64,000 bases of DNA, from the NCBI RefSeq assembly GCF_051388935.1, contig NZ_JBPKBI010000003.1, forward strand, positions 434,001 to 498,000, written 5' to 3'. The stretch's first letter is position 1. Every line of letters begins with the position of its first letter. This stretch comes from Yinghuangia sp035454725. Lineage in GTDB: Bacteria > Actinomycetota > Actinomycetes > Streptomycetales > Streptomycetaceae. Of the stretch, positions 17,115 to 26,107 are shown piece after piece. The translations under genes were made by a program, and so were the position numbers. The notes below the pieces were generated by a model. The model saw only the letters and a list, made by a program, of their open reading frames with translations. It was not told where the DNA came from and did not search any database.

Positions 17115-18238
17115 CACTCCCGCAGCGCCTGACCACCTCGCCGCAGCTCGACCCCTTGGAGCCTGCCCTGCACCCGACCGCCCACGTACCCGCACCACAT
17201 CCGCACCGCGCCACCCCAGCCGGATGGTGGGACCGCGTCGCCGTCGGTGGCCTCGCCGCAGCCGGGTTCCTGCTGTCGTACGACGCGCTGCGGCAGATGG
17301 CCGCCGCGGCCCACGTCCGCCCGGCCCTGACCTGGCTGTTCCCGCTGATCGTCGACGGGTTCATCGCGTACGGCGTCCGCGCCCTGCTGCTGATGCGCCG
17401 CGCCCGCCCCGCAGCCCGCGCCTATGTGTGGCTGCTGTTCGCGCTTGCGACCGGCGCGAGCATCTGGGCGAACGTCCTGCACGCCGTCGTCCTGAACCAA
17501 GAGGAACTCGCGTTCATCTCCGGGCCGGGCACTCACAATGACGGCGCCGGGCTGCGGCTCGGCGACACCGTCGTCGGGGTCCTGTCGGCCGTCGCCCCGC
17601 TCGCGCTCGCCGGAGCCGTCCATCTCCACACGCTCATCCACCAACCGCGTCCCGACACGGCCACCGGCACGGCGACCACGGTGGCCGCCCTTTCGGACGC
17701 TCCACCGGGAACCCGACTCCCCGATGTCGACGGAGCGACCGAATATTTCGGCGTCCCCGGTCAGCTTGATCACCGGGGCACCGACAGCCCGACCGGTCCC
17801 GCGGACACCAACCCGATGCCGCTTCAGTACCGGACGCCGTCCGACCGCAATAGCGGTCACCAGCCCTCCGAGCCGCACGCATATTCCGGTCAGTCCGCTG
17901 CCACAGACAGGAGCGGCCCGCTGCTGACCGGATTGGCGGACGGCACGCGCCACGAGCGGGTGTCCGCTCCAGACTCATCCGGACGAGCCGCGGACATCGG
18001 TGCCAATCCGGATTTCGGCGGGCCAACACCCGCGGACCCCTCGCCAAGCGGCAGGTCCTCGCGTCGGGGTCGGCGGCCCGTCGCGGACGACGAGGTCCTG
18101 CTCGACGTCGCGCGCAGCGCCGTCGCCGACACCGGACGCGTCAGCCGCGCCACAGTCCGCGACGCCATCCGCGCCGAGGGGCTCTCCGTCGGCAATGACC
18201 GCCTCACCCTGCTCATGGCGCAACTGCGTTCGTCCTGA
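17111..18238 (+). CDS. DUF2637-type membrane protein with C-terminal DNA-binding-like tail
   Basis: A 375-aa protein with GTG start overlapping the previous stop. Four predicted membrane helices lie in the first 170 residues (for example VAVGGLAAAGFLLSYDALRQM), the pattern of DUF2637 proteins, which are widespread on actinomycete plasmids and integrative elements. A Ser/Pro/Gly/Thr-rich linker leads to a basic C-terminal helical region (about 315-375; DVARSAVADTGRVSRATVRD) resembling a winged helix. Function is not known; the position suggests a role in element maintenance or transfer. Confidence 0.65.
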   Translation: MTLPQRLTTSPQLDPLEPALHPTAHVPAPHPHRATPAGWWDRVAVGGLAAAGFLLSYDALRQMAAAAHVRPALTWLFPLIVDGFIAYGVRALLLMRRARPAARAYVWLLFALATGASIWANVLHAVVLNQEELAFISGPGTHNDGAGLRLGDTVVGVLSAVAPLALAGAVHLHTLIHQPRPDTATGTATTVAALSDAPPGTRLPDVDGATEYFGVPGQLDHRGTDSPTGPADTNPMPLQYRTPSDRNSGHQPSEPHAYSGQSAATDRSGPLLTGLADGTRHERVSAPDSSGRAADIGANPDFGGPTPADPSPSGRSSRRGRRPVADDEVLLDVARSAVADTGRVSRATVRDAIRAEGLSVGNDRLTLLMAQLRSS

Positions 18239-18363
18239 GCTGCCCGGTCCGGCGCCGAACTCTTGTCCACACCCTGTGGAAGCAGCCTGGACGCAACTCG
18301 CCGAGCCCGGAACGCCCTTGCGCTCGGCCCGACACCGCCAATCCACACCGCCCCAGGAAGCCC

Positions 18364-19443
18364 GTGCCCAACGCCTCACCCCAGCCCCCGCAGCCCGACA
18401 CCTCACCCCCTCCGCGCACTCCATCGGCGCTTGCCCCGTTGCCTTCCCCGAACGCGGTCGGCAACGCCCCGAACAGCGCCGCGCGCCGTGCTCCCGAGCA
18501 ACCCCCAACCCCGCAGCCGGGCGGGTCTGATGACGTGAACACCGTTGCCAGCTCTACTGATTCGCCCTCCACGGGGGGAGCAAGGTGGTCGCTTGGAGTC
18601 CCTAAAGGGGCCTCCTTCGCGAAGCCCGCCCCAAGGGGCGGGGAGCGGCGCGAGGGGGCGCCACAGGAAGGGGGTGGCGTCGCGCAGGCCAAACCTGCGA
18701 CCGCGAACCAGAACCCGCCCGCGCACGCGCAGCCCGAAGCCCCCGCCGAGCGCGCCACGCCCGCCGACACCGTCAACCCCACCGTGTCCGCCGAGCCTGT
18801 CGCGCCTGTCGAGCGCGCCGTGTCGGCACGTGTGCGCCGCCGCGCGTCCGCCACGCCCGAGGCCCCCGCCTCGGGTTCGAAGCGCGGCAGGCGCCCGCGT
18901 AGGCGCTCCACCGCCGGGAAGTCCGCCTCGGCTGCCGGCGGCGGCAATCACCGCACGGGCACGCTGAAGTTCCGTGTGCACCCGGACGAGAAGGCGTACT
19001 TCGAGGCCGCCGCCGCCCGTGACGGCTACACCAGCACCGCGGCATGGCTGGAGCGCGCCGCGCGCACCGCCGCCGCGCAGACCGAGCCGGGCCGCGACGA
19101 CCAGCTCGACGAACTCATGCGCGCGCTCACGGACACCCACGAAGCGTTGCGCCGGATTGGCACCAACATGAACCAGATCGCCCGCGCCTGGAACACCGAC
19201 CGCATCTCCGCCGAACGCAATACCGGGGACCGGCTGACCGGAATGCACTCGGGCACGCTCACCGAACTCGGACGGACACTGCGGCGGATCGACCACGCCC
19301 TCGGAGCCGTCCTCGACCACTCCGACCGCCCCACCGCCCGACCGGGCCCAATCCGGTCCGGGGCCACTGCGGAGACACCGGACGCCCCGCGCCCCGACGC
19401 CGACGGTTGTCCGGGGCGCTCCGACGAAGGGCGGGACGCCTGA
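18364..19443 (+). CDS. mobC: MobC-like relaxosome accessory protein
   Basis: Up to 359 aa. The first 195 residues from the GTG at 18364 are low-complexity Pro/Ala/Arg-rich. The conserved part follows: a ribbon-helix-helix (TLKFRVHPDEKAYFEAAAAR) and the MobC segment with IGTNMNQIARAWN. MobC proteins bind oriT and help the relaxase open the strands. The start is doubtful; the true protein could begin at the GTG at 18535 or later, with upstream DNA serving as oriT. Its stop overlaps the relaxase start (TGATG). Confidence 0.75.
   Translation: MPNASPQPPQPDTSPPPRTPSALAPLPSPNAVGNAPNSAARRAPEQPPTPQPGGSDDVNTVASSTDSPSTGGARWSLGVPKGASFAKPAPRGGERREGAPQEGGGVAQAKPATANQNPPAHAQPEAPAERATPADTVNPTVSAEPVAPVERAVSARVRRRASATPEAPASGSKRGRRPRRRSTAGKSASAAGGGNHRTGTLKFRVHPDEKAYFEAAAARDGYTSTAAWLERAARTAAAQTEPGRDDQLDELMRALTDTHEALRRIGTNMNQIARAWNTDRISAERNTGDRLTGMHSGTLTELGRTLRRIDHALGAVLDHSDRPTARPGPIRSGATAETPDAPRPDADGCPGRSDEGRDA
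18599..18650. promoter_or_regulatory. Possible origin of transfer (oriT) region
   Basis: Ahead of the conserved part of MobC lies a compact block with the palindrome CCGCCCC-AA-GGGGCGG (about 18628-18643), and further GC-rich repeats follow. oriT of MobC/relaxase systems normally lies just upstream of these genes and has such an inverted repeat. No nick site can be identified. Confidence 0.25.
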
Positions 19444-21272
19444 TGTGGCCGCAAGTCCACGAGCAGGAGGCCCGGACCATCGGGCTGCTGTCGTACCTGT
19501 ACGGGCCGAAGGACGGCGAGCACACCGACCCGCACCTGGTCGCGTCCTACGACGGCTTCGCCCCCGACCCCGGACGCGACGCGGACGCCACGCTCAAGGA
19601 ACTCTCCTCGCTCCTCGACCTGCCGGTACGACGCGCCGGCGACAAGGCACCGACCAAACACGTGTGGCACATCTCCGTCCGCGCCGCCCCGGAAGACCGC
19701 ACCCTGACCGACGCCGATTGGGGGGACGTCGCCCGCCGGATCGTGAAGGCGACCGGGATCGACGCCGGCACGGACAGCGGCCTGCCCGGCTGCCGGTGGG
19801 TCGCGGTCCGGCACGCCGAGGACCACATCCACATCGCCGCCACCCTGGTCCGGTCGAACGGCGAGGCCTACCACCCGTTCAAGGAGGGCATCGACGCACA
19901 GGAGGAGGCCCGGCTGATCGAACGCGACTACGGTCTTCGGCGCCTCGACCGACGCGACCGCACCGCAGCACGCCGCCCCAGCAAAGCCGAGCAGCACAAA
20001 GCGAAACGCACCGGCCGCCTCCCCCGCAAACAGCTCCAGACCCTCGTCCGCACCGCCGCCGCATACGCCGCCGACCCCGACGAATTCCTCGCCCTCCTCC
20101 ACCGCCACGGCATCCTGGTCGAGCCCACCCGCGACGCCCAAGGCGTCATCCACGGCTACAAGGTCGCCCTGCCGGACGATCTCAACGCCAAGGGCGAACC
20201 CGTCTGGTTCGCCGGCAGCACCCTCGCCCCCGACCTGTCCTGGCCCAAAATCCACGCCCGCCTCACCGGCACGACCGGCGACACCGCAGACAACAGCGCA
20301 ACCTCACAGTGGCCAGACCTGACCGCCTCGAACCCATGGGATCGCGCCGCCGCCCACCTCGACCGCATCACCGCGCTCCTGCACATCGGCGCCGAACCCG
20401 ACGGCGGCACGCATTCCCGCGCCGAGACCGACCGTTCGTCCGACGACGCCCGGATCCCCGACGAAGTCGCCGCAGCGCTCCGCGCCACCGTCGGCGAACT
20501 CCTCCACATCCTGCCGCCGACCCTGCGCAACCACCCGCTCCCCATCGAGACCCGACACGAACTGCGCCAAGCTGCAGACGCGTTCGCCCATGCCGCCCGC
20601 ACCTCCGGCAAGGCCGCCCACGCCTACGCCCGTGCCATGCGCAGCACAGTCCGCGCGCTCGCCGACACCGTGCTCAGCCCGAACACCAGCGCCGAGTACG
20701 TCATCGCCGACCTGATCGCCGCAGCCTTGCTCACCGTCATCGCCATCGGCCGCTGGCACCAAGCCCGCAAACACCAGGCCCAAGCACGCGCCGCCGCCAC
20801 CGCCGCCCACCACCTGCGCGCCGCCTACCGCGCCACCGCCCCCAGGCCCCTCCAACGCCTCGCTGCAAACGCCCCACGCCCCCTGCTCGCCGACGAGTAC
20901 GCCAAACTGACCGGCTTCGTCCTCACCCGACGCGCCGGCCCCGGCCTGGCCGAGAAGGTGCTCGCAGATGGCGCTATCGCCGCGCTGACCACGGCCCTTC
21001 ACCACGGCATCGAGCGAGGCCACCACCCGCTCGTGCTCCTCGACCACGCCGTCACCCGACGTGAACTCGACAGCGCCGATAACCCCGCCGAAGTACTCAC
21101 TTGGCGCATCCACCGCCTCGCGAGAACCCATCCGGCCGCCGCACGCCGCGAGAGCAACACCAAGTCCGCAGGCCGACGCACCGGCACGCGCACTACCAGC
21201 GCGCCCCGAACCGGCACCGGCCTCCCGACAGGGCCGCCGACGACACCACCAGCCAACCGCCGCACCCGCTAG
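19443..21272 (+). CDS. Relaxase/mobilisation nuclease, MOBP-like
   Basis: A 609-aa protein. The N-terminal relaxase domain has the three-histidine metal motif in AVRHAEDHIHIAAT (His124, His128, His130) and an upstream HVWHISV strand. The C-terminal half is helical with one hydrophobic segment (about residues 415-435, VIADLIAAALLTVIAIG). Relaxases nick oriT and remain covalently attached to the strand transferred. It is translationally coupled to mobC. With no FtsK/TraB or type IV secretion gene in the window, the element appears mobilisable rather than self-transmissible. Confidence 0.85.
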   Translation: MWPQVHEQEARTIGLLSYLYGPKDGEHTDPHLVASYDGFAPDPGRDADATLKELSSLLDLPVRRAGDKAPTKHVWHISVRAAPEDRTLTDADWGDVARRIVKATGIDAGTDSGLPGCRWVAVRHAEDHIHIAATLVRSNGEAYHPFKEGIDAQEEARLIERDYGLRRLDRRDRTAARRPSKAEQHKAKRTGRLPRKQLQTLVRTAAAYAADPDEFLALLHRHGILVEPTRDAQGVIHGYKVALPDDLNAKGEPVWFAGSTLAPDLSWPKIHARLTGTTGDTADNSATSQWPDLTASNPWDRAAAHLDRITALLHIGAEPDGGTHSRAETDRSSDDARIPDEVAAALRATVGELLHILPPTLRNHPLPIETRHELRQAADAFAHAARTSGKAAHAYARAMRSTVRALADTVLSPNTSAEYVIADLIAAALLTVIAIGRWHQARKHQAQARAAATAAHHLRAAYRATAPRPLQRLAANAPRPLLADEYAKLTGFVLTRRAGPGLAEKVLADGAIAALTTALHHGIERGHHPLVLLDHAVTRRELDSADNPAEVLTWRIHRLARTHPAAARRESNTKSAGRRTGTRTTSAPRTGTGLPTGPPTTPPANRRTR

Positions 21273-21309
21273 CCGACCACGATCGACATCCACCCTTACG
21301 GAGACCGCC

Positions 21310-22332
21310 CTGACTACTGTCCCGTCCGCCGACGACCACGCCGCCGACCAGTCGACCGCTGCCCCGCCCGCCCCGGCTCAGAGCACCGCCGCACCCATAA
21401 TCAAAGTCCACCAGATCGCAGCGATCTTCCCGATGCTCCCCGAAGACGAACTCGCCGAACTCGCCGACGACATCGCCGAGCACGGCCTGCTCTTCCCGAT
21501 CGTCCTCGACCCGGACGGCGTCCTCCTCGACGGCCGCAACCGCCTCGCCGCCTGCGACCGCGCCGGCGTACAGCCGACGTTCACGACCTACGAAGGCCCG
21601 AACCCGGCCGCGTACATCCTCGGCGCCAACATCAACCGCCGCCACGTCACCCAGGGCCAGCGCGCCATGATCGCCGCGATAGCGCGTTCAGGCACGCGCC
21701 ACTCGCTGCGCGCCACCGCGAACGCCGCCCAACTCAGCCGCTCCCGCGTCACCGACGCCGACTTCGTCCTGCGCTACGCCTCCGACCTCGCCGACCACGT
21801 CCGCACCGGCGCTATCAGCCTCGACGAAGCCCTCGCCACCGCCCGACGACGCAAGACCGCAATCACCGACCACCAAGCGCGGTTCGCCAGCCTGGAAGCA
21901 TCCGCACCCGACCTGGCAAGGCGCATCCGCGAGGAGGAGATGACACTCGCCGACGCCGAGACCGCAGCCCGCCAGCGCAGGAAGGAGGCAGCCGACCGCG
22001 AAGCCGTCCACCGCGTCGACGCGACCCGCGCCGACGACGGCGACACCGGCACCCCCTTCGCGGACCTCGCCCAAGACGGCGACATCACCTGGACCGAAGC
22101 CCTCATCCGCGCCGAGGAATACCTCACCTTCCGCGACCAACAAATCCGCCGCGACCTCGAACAGATCCACGCAAGCTGGCACGCCGTCACCGCCCTGCAG
22201 GCCCACCCCGACAGCGACCTCACCCACCAAGTCCTCGCTGACATGCACCCCGCCGCCCGAGCCCTCGCCCGCTACCTGCTCACCGTCGCCCCGCCCACCG
22301 AGGCGAACGCAGCGAACCCAGAAGCCGCTTGA
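21310..22332 (+). CDS. ParB/Srx-fold nuclease-like protein
   Basis: About 340 aa. Residues 30-120 form a ParB N-terminal-like domain (ELADDIAEHGLLFPIVLDPD, then LLDGRNRLAAC and NINRRHVT), followed by a helical DNA-binding-like region and a long charged helix. The beginning is unusual: the only start near the ribosome-like GGAG is a CTG at 21310; the next ATG (about 21433) would cut into the domain. It lies 38 bp after the relaxase. Possible roles are element partition, antirestriction or regulation. Confidence 0.7.
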   Translation: MTTVPSADDHAADQSTAAPPAPAQSTAAPIIKVHQIAAIFPMLPEDELAELADDIAEHGLLFPIVLDPDGVLLDGRNRLAACDRAGVQPTFTTYEGPNPAAYILGANINRRHVTQGQRAMIAAIARSGTRHSLRATANAAQLSRSRVTDADFVLRYASDLADHVRTGAISLDEALATARRRKTAITDHQARFASLEASAPDLARRIREEEMTLADAETAARQRRKEAADREAVHRVDATRADDGDTGTPFADLAQDGDITWTEALIRAEEYLTFRDQQIRRDLEQIHASWHAVTALQAHPDSDLTHQVLADMHPAARALARYLLTVAPPTEANAANPEAA

Positions 22333-22432
22333 CTGCGGGTGGCCACCTGCGATCGGCGGCGGAGGCGTCATGCCGTACTGCGTGGCTTCGTGTTCGGGGA
22401 GCGCCTCTGTGAGCCGGCAGTTCCTGCGCGGC

Positions 22433-22789
22433 TCAGTCGAATTCGTCGGGGTCGCCGGATTCGATGAGGTCCCGCAGCAGGGCGTCGTCGAGGTACGCGT
22501 CGCGCAAGATCGAGCCCAGGCCGCGGAGCGCTTCCGGGTCCTGGCCGTAGGCGGCGAACATGCCTGCTTCGCAGTCGTAGTCGAAGCGGCCGTCGAGCTC
22601 GGGGGCGCGGTTGCGGACCGCCGAGCGGGCCACGCCCTCCCACCCGTATCCGTTGCCGTACTGCCCGCATTCCTCGAACACCGCCATGACACGTGGTTCG
22701 GCCAAGTCGCTGAGAAGCAGGCTGTATGAACCAGGGGTCTCGTCGCTCTCGAAAAAGGTCAGCGGCGCCAATATCTCGTGATCGATCAC
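22433..22789 (-). CDS. Imm51-like immunity protein
   Basis: A 118-aa acidic protein with the layout of the Imm51 family: an LTFFE..PGSYSLLLSD strand pair, the GNGYGWEGVARSAV segment (about residues 44-58) and DYDCEAGMFAAYGQDPEAL. Such proteins neutralise toxins of polymorphic or contact-dependent systems. No toxin gene is visible nearby, so this is an orphan immunity gene. Family assignment rests on motif resemblance only. Confidence 0.65.
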   Translation of the reverse strand: MIDHEILAPLTFFESDETPGSYSLLLSDLAEPRVMAVFEECGQYGNGYGWEGVARSAVRNRAPELDGRFDYDCEAGMFAAYGQDPEALRGLGSILRDAYLDDALLRDLIESGDPDEFD

Positions 22790-23002
22790 GCGTGGAGGGT
22801 AGACGGTGGCGGGGACGTGCGGTCGCCCCTCGGTGCCGGTCCGCGTTGGTCCTCCACGGAAAAAAGCTGCGGCATTGCGCGGCTGTTGGCCTGTACTTCA
22901 TGACGAGCGACGGTTGTTCGCTCCTCGACAAGCCAGCGACACCCCGCGCGCGTCGGGTGCCCCGGATCTCGTTGCGCCAAGAGAGGGAGGCACCGACACG
23001 CG

Positions 23003-24235
23003 CTACTCCGTCAGTCCGACGTACCGCCTGCATTCCGCTCTGTCGCGGGGCAGGTTGTACGGGCCGAGCATCAGCAGGAAGTTGCCCCATCGCCAAGTCC
23101 GTTCGTCCAGTTCGGCCAGGGCGTGCACGACCTTGCGTGTCACGTCGTCGAGTTCGTCGTACGCAGGAAGCGGACGCGGCTTGTCCGCGCCGAAGGCGAC
23201 GTACAGCACCGCACTGGTCACCGCGAACGCCGACGGCCCCGACGTCCGTGCCAGACCCGTCAACAACGCGTCCAGAGCCCCGACCGCAACCGTCCGGTCC
23301 ATGGCGACCAAGGCGACCGAGGCGTAGCCCCGCAGGTCTCCAGCGTGGAAGGCGACACCGGGGGCGTCCTGTTCGGGCGGCTCGACGACAGCCGCCGCCA
23401 AAACCGCGACCACCTCCTCGTCCGTCGCGCCCAGACGGGCCAGTCCGATTGCGGCGGCCCAGCGCACCAACGGCTCGTCGGCGCCGATCCGTTGTCGAAG
23501 GAGGCCGACCGTCTCGGCGTCGTCCGCAGAGGTCACCAGCGCAGAGGCGACCAAGACACCGGCCACCACCGACGGCAGACGCTCCACGGCAAGCAGCGCG
23601 TACAGCCGCGGCACGATGTGCCGCGCCTCTTCGGGAAACCAGGCCAGCACGTAGACCGCGCCCGCGCGCACACGGGCATCAGGGTCGTCCAGCAGCGCGG
23701 TCAACCGGGGCACCTGTGCCCGGACCGCGTCGTATACCGCCAACTCGTGCCGCGCGTAGAGGTACGACGCGTCGGGATCAAACACGCGCAGCTGCATCTC
23801 GCGCACCCGGCGGTCACCTTCGTCCACCGCCTCAGCCACCCACTCCTCGACGCGGCGCCGCATCTCCTCACGGTCTCCGGAACGCAGTTCCTCGACCTCC
23901 GCCCGCCAGCCGATGATGTCCACACCCTGCGGAAGGTGCCCTTCGTAGCCGACCGTGAGCGAGCCGATGAGAGCGAGAATCCCGCCCCGCTCGGGCGTGT
24001 TGGTGTCTGCCGCCAGACCGACGAGGAAGGGCACGGCGTGCGCGGAGGCCTCGTAGCGGGAGCCTTGGTGAAAGATGTTCCCGTACAAGGCTCCCAGCGC
24101 CTTTTCGCGGACAGCCGCCTCGTCCGCACACAGCGCGCGAATCTGGTCCGGCACATCCTCCGCAGGCCCGTAGGCATGCTCAAGCCGCGCCCAGTCGACG
24201 GCGTCCAGACCATCGAGCGCGTTGATGATCGTCAT
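23003..24235 (-). CDS. HEAT-repeat protein
   Basis: A 410-aa all-helical protein. Repeated helix pairs such as LTALLDDPDARVRAGAVYVL (about residues 178-197) and PLVRWAAAIGLARLG mark HEAT/Armadillo-type units. It has no signal peptide, membrane span or catalytic motif. Proteins like this often act as binding scaffolds, and some are immunity proteins; sitting next to an Imm51-like gene makes that possible here, but it is only an inference. Confidence 0.65.
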   Translation of the reverse strand: MTIINALDGLDAVDWARLEHAYGPAEDVPDQIRALCADEAAVREKALGALYGNIFHQGSRYEASAHAVPFLVGLAADTNTPERGGILALIGSLTVGYEGHLPQGVDIIGWRAEVEELRSGDREEMRRRVEEWVAEAVDEGDRRVREMQLRVFDPDASYLYARHELAVYDAVRAQVPRLTALLDDPDARVRAGAVYVLAWFPEEARHIVPRLYALLAVERLPSVVAGVLVASALVTSADDAETVGLLRQRIGADEPLVRWAAAIGLARLGATDEEVVAVLAAAVVEPPEQDAPGVAFHAGDLRGYASVALVAMDRTVAVGALDALLTGLARTSGPSAFAVTSAVLYVAFGADKPRPLPAYDELDDVTRKVVHALAELDERTWRWGNFLLMLGPYNLPRDRAECRRYVGLTE

Positions 24236-24567
24236 GCACTGTCATTGTTCACATCCGACCGACACCGACGGGCCAAGGCCGGCGAGCGCCCCCACTCCAT
24301 CACACCGCGGCGTCCGTCACGACGTACGAGCCACGGCCATCCCAGCAGGCGCGGCGCGAGGCGGCTCCAAAGCACGCGGAAGGGTAAAGCGCATGCCGGT
24401 ATGGGCCTGTCCCACCTTCTTCAAACCGCCGAAGCTGTAATGCGCTCGACGAGACGGATGCCGAGAAGGGACCGCACGCAGCGGTGTTGACGGCCGCCAG
24501 TACGGGGGGCGGGCGCTGGGGTGACCTTCGGCTCCGGGTAACTCACGTGCTGCGAGCTCGTCGCGAG
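24236..24567. other. Intergenic region without a recognised gene
   Basis: 332 bp upstream of the HEAT-repeat gene. Short frames here lack codon character and start signals. It should contain the promoter of the HEAT-repeat gene at its left end. Confidence 0.4.
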
Positions 24568-24879
24568 TCACAGTTCGCGTACGCGGTCGAGGATGTGGTG
24601 CAGGACGCCGGTGTCCGGGCCGAGCATGCCGTGCGCCCGCATGCGTCGCGCGTCGGCCATCGCCTTGGGGCCGATCGCGTATTCGATGTCCAGCGCCAGG
24701 AGACCGGCCTCGATCGGGTTCGTCCGGAGGTGCAGTGGCCCGGTTCGGCAGCCTCCGTCCGGCTGCTCGACGGCGACCCTGGGCCAGCGGATCTCCACAG
24801 AGCGATTCGGGGAGGGCAGGTCGGCCAATGACTCCGACGCGAGCAGCCGTACCACGGCCCGCATGGCATTAACGGTCAT
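24568..24879 (-). CDS. Small hypothetical protein
   Basis: A 103-aa frame from the ATG at 24879, with a plausible mixed helix/strand composition (VVRLLASESLADLPSPNRSV, then GLLALDIEYAIGPKAM) and third-position GC like its neighbours. No family is recognised. No clear ribosome site precedes the start, so the gene is tentative. Confidence 0.4.
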   Translation of the reverse strand: MTVNAMRAVVRLLASESLADLPSPNRSVEIRWPRVAVEQPDGGCRTGPLHLRTNPIEAGLLALDIEYAIGPKAMADARRMRAHGMLGPDTGVLHHILDRVREL

Positions 24880-25261
24880 TGGTAGTGCACCTGCACAAAA
24901 CAGAATGAACCGCCAGGCTGAGACCAGGCGTTCGGAGGAATGCAGCTGCCATGGTTGCTCCGTAAGAATCGCGGCAGTTGGGGGCCTAAAGCCCATCGCC
25001 TACATCTGGGTGGGAGGTTCTTCGCCGGATGGCGGTGGCAGCGCCTTGCCGGGAAGTAGACGTCGGCACGGCGGCCACCGCGTTCTCGGGGGCTCATCAG
25101 GCCGCTCGTGAGCGTGGTGGAGCTCGGATGTTCCGTGCGACCGCGTCTACTGCCGTCCGTACAGACCGTCGCGGCGTCGGCGAGTTCGGCGGAGGCGGAA
25201 GATGCTTCGGAGGGACGTCTCGACAGTTGCCGATCCGCACCCGCCGTGCAGCCCAGCGCTA
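24880..25261. other. Intergenic region without a recognised gene
   Basis: 382 bp between the small hypothetical gene and the end of the APH-like gene. No supported frame, RNA or repeat was found. Confidence 0.35.
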
Positions 25262-26107
25262 TCAGCCCAGCAGCTGGTTGGCGCGGAGGTGGAGCGCGTC
25301 GGCGAGTTCGAGGTTGTCGCCGCGAGTGTTGGTCTGCAACAGCATGGTGATGACGGCGAGTTCGGCGAAGCGGCCTTCGGGAGTGTTGAGCGTTTCGCCG
25401 AGATGCTCCTGGATGCGCGCGGTCGCTGTCGGGACGAGCAGGCTGTACGTGTGCAGCATCGCCGCGTCGAAGCCGGCGGGAGCCTGGCCCCAGCCTTCCC
25501 AGTCGAGGATGAGCAGTTGCGGGGCGGTCAGGTTCGCCCAGTGCAGGTCGCCATGCGCGGTTTCCCACCGAGGGACGGTTGCGTCGAAAGCGGTGCCGGG
25601 CGCCAAGGGCAGGAACTGCGGCATGGCGCGGTGCAGGTACTCCTGTCGTACGGCGATCCGGTCAGTGGGTGCCTTGGCGATGCCAACGAGCGCCTCCGCC
25701 AGCCCGCCCCACCACGCCGTCGACAGGTCGGGGTCGTTGAGCAGGACCGGACCGTGGGTGGTGACGGGCTGGGCGGTGACGCGGTCGTAGAGTTCGGCGC
25801 GATAGGCGTATTCGTTGTTGCCCCAGTCGTGGATCGCACGCAGCGACGGCCGAGGCACTGAGGCGGGAAGTTCCTGCTGAGCGGACTCGGGGCCGAGCCA
25901 CAGCCGGTCGTACGCCTTGTCCTGGACCGCGCAGACGAGGCGCAGCCAACCGGGACCGTGCGACCCGGTCACCGGCCCGGACAGCGTCCGACCGCGCCAG
26001 CCCCAGAACGCGGGTTCATGATCGATGCGCAGGTCGAGCGCGGACACCGCGCGGGTGAATCCGTCGGTCATGCGGTCGGCGGTTGCGGGGTCAGGGCGCG
26101 AATACAT
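25262..26107 (-). CDS. Aminoglycoside phosphotransferase-like kinase
   Basis: A 281-aa protein of the APH/choline-kinase fold, starting at the ATG at 26107 and overlapping the aldo/keto reductase stop by 17 bp. The catalytic loop HGDLHWANL gives Asp187 and Asn192, and LDWEGWG gives the metal-binding Asp202. Such kinases phosphorylate small molecules, and members occur in natural-product clusters as tailoring or self-protection enzymes. It is the last gene of the operon running down from 28348, so its substrate may be the product of that operon. Confidence 0.8.
   Translation of the reverse strand: MYSRPDPATADRMTDGFTRAVSALDLRIDHEPAFWGWRGRTLSGPVTGSHGPGWLRLVCAVQDKAYDRLWLGPESAQQELPASVPRPSLRAIHDWGNNEYAYRAELYDRVTAQPVTTHGPVLLNDPDLSTAWWGGLAEALVGIAKAPTDRIAVRQEYLHRAMPQFLPLAPGTAFDATVPRWETAHGDLHWANLTAPQLLILDWEGWGQAPAGFDAAMLHTYSLLVPTATARIQEHLGETLNTPEGRFAELAVITMLLQTNTRGDNLELADALHLRANQLLG

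Noticed and set aside
19445..21064. A 539-codon frame overlapping the relaxase
   Set aside because: Arg/Pro/His-rich shadow; the overlapping frame has relaxase motifs.
12855..22332. A self-conjugative pSAM2-type element
   Set aside because: int, xis, repressor and replication genes fit, but no FtsK/TraB translocase or spread genes are seen; a relaxase is present instead, so it is called mobilisable.
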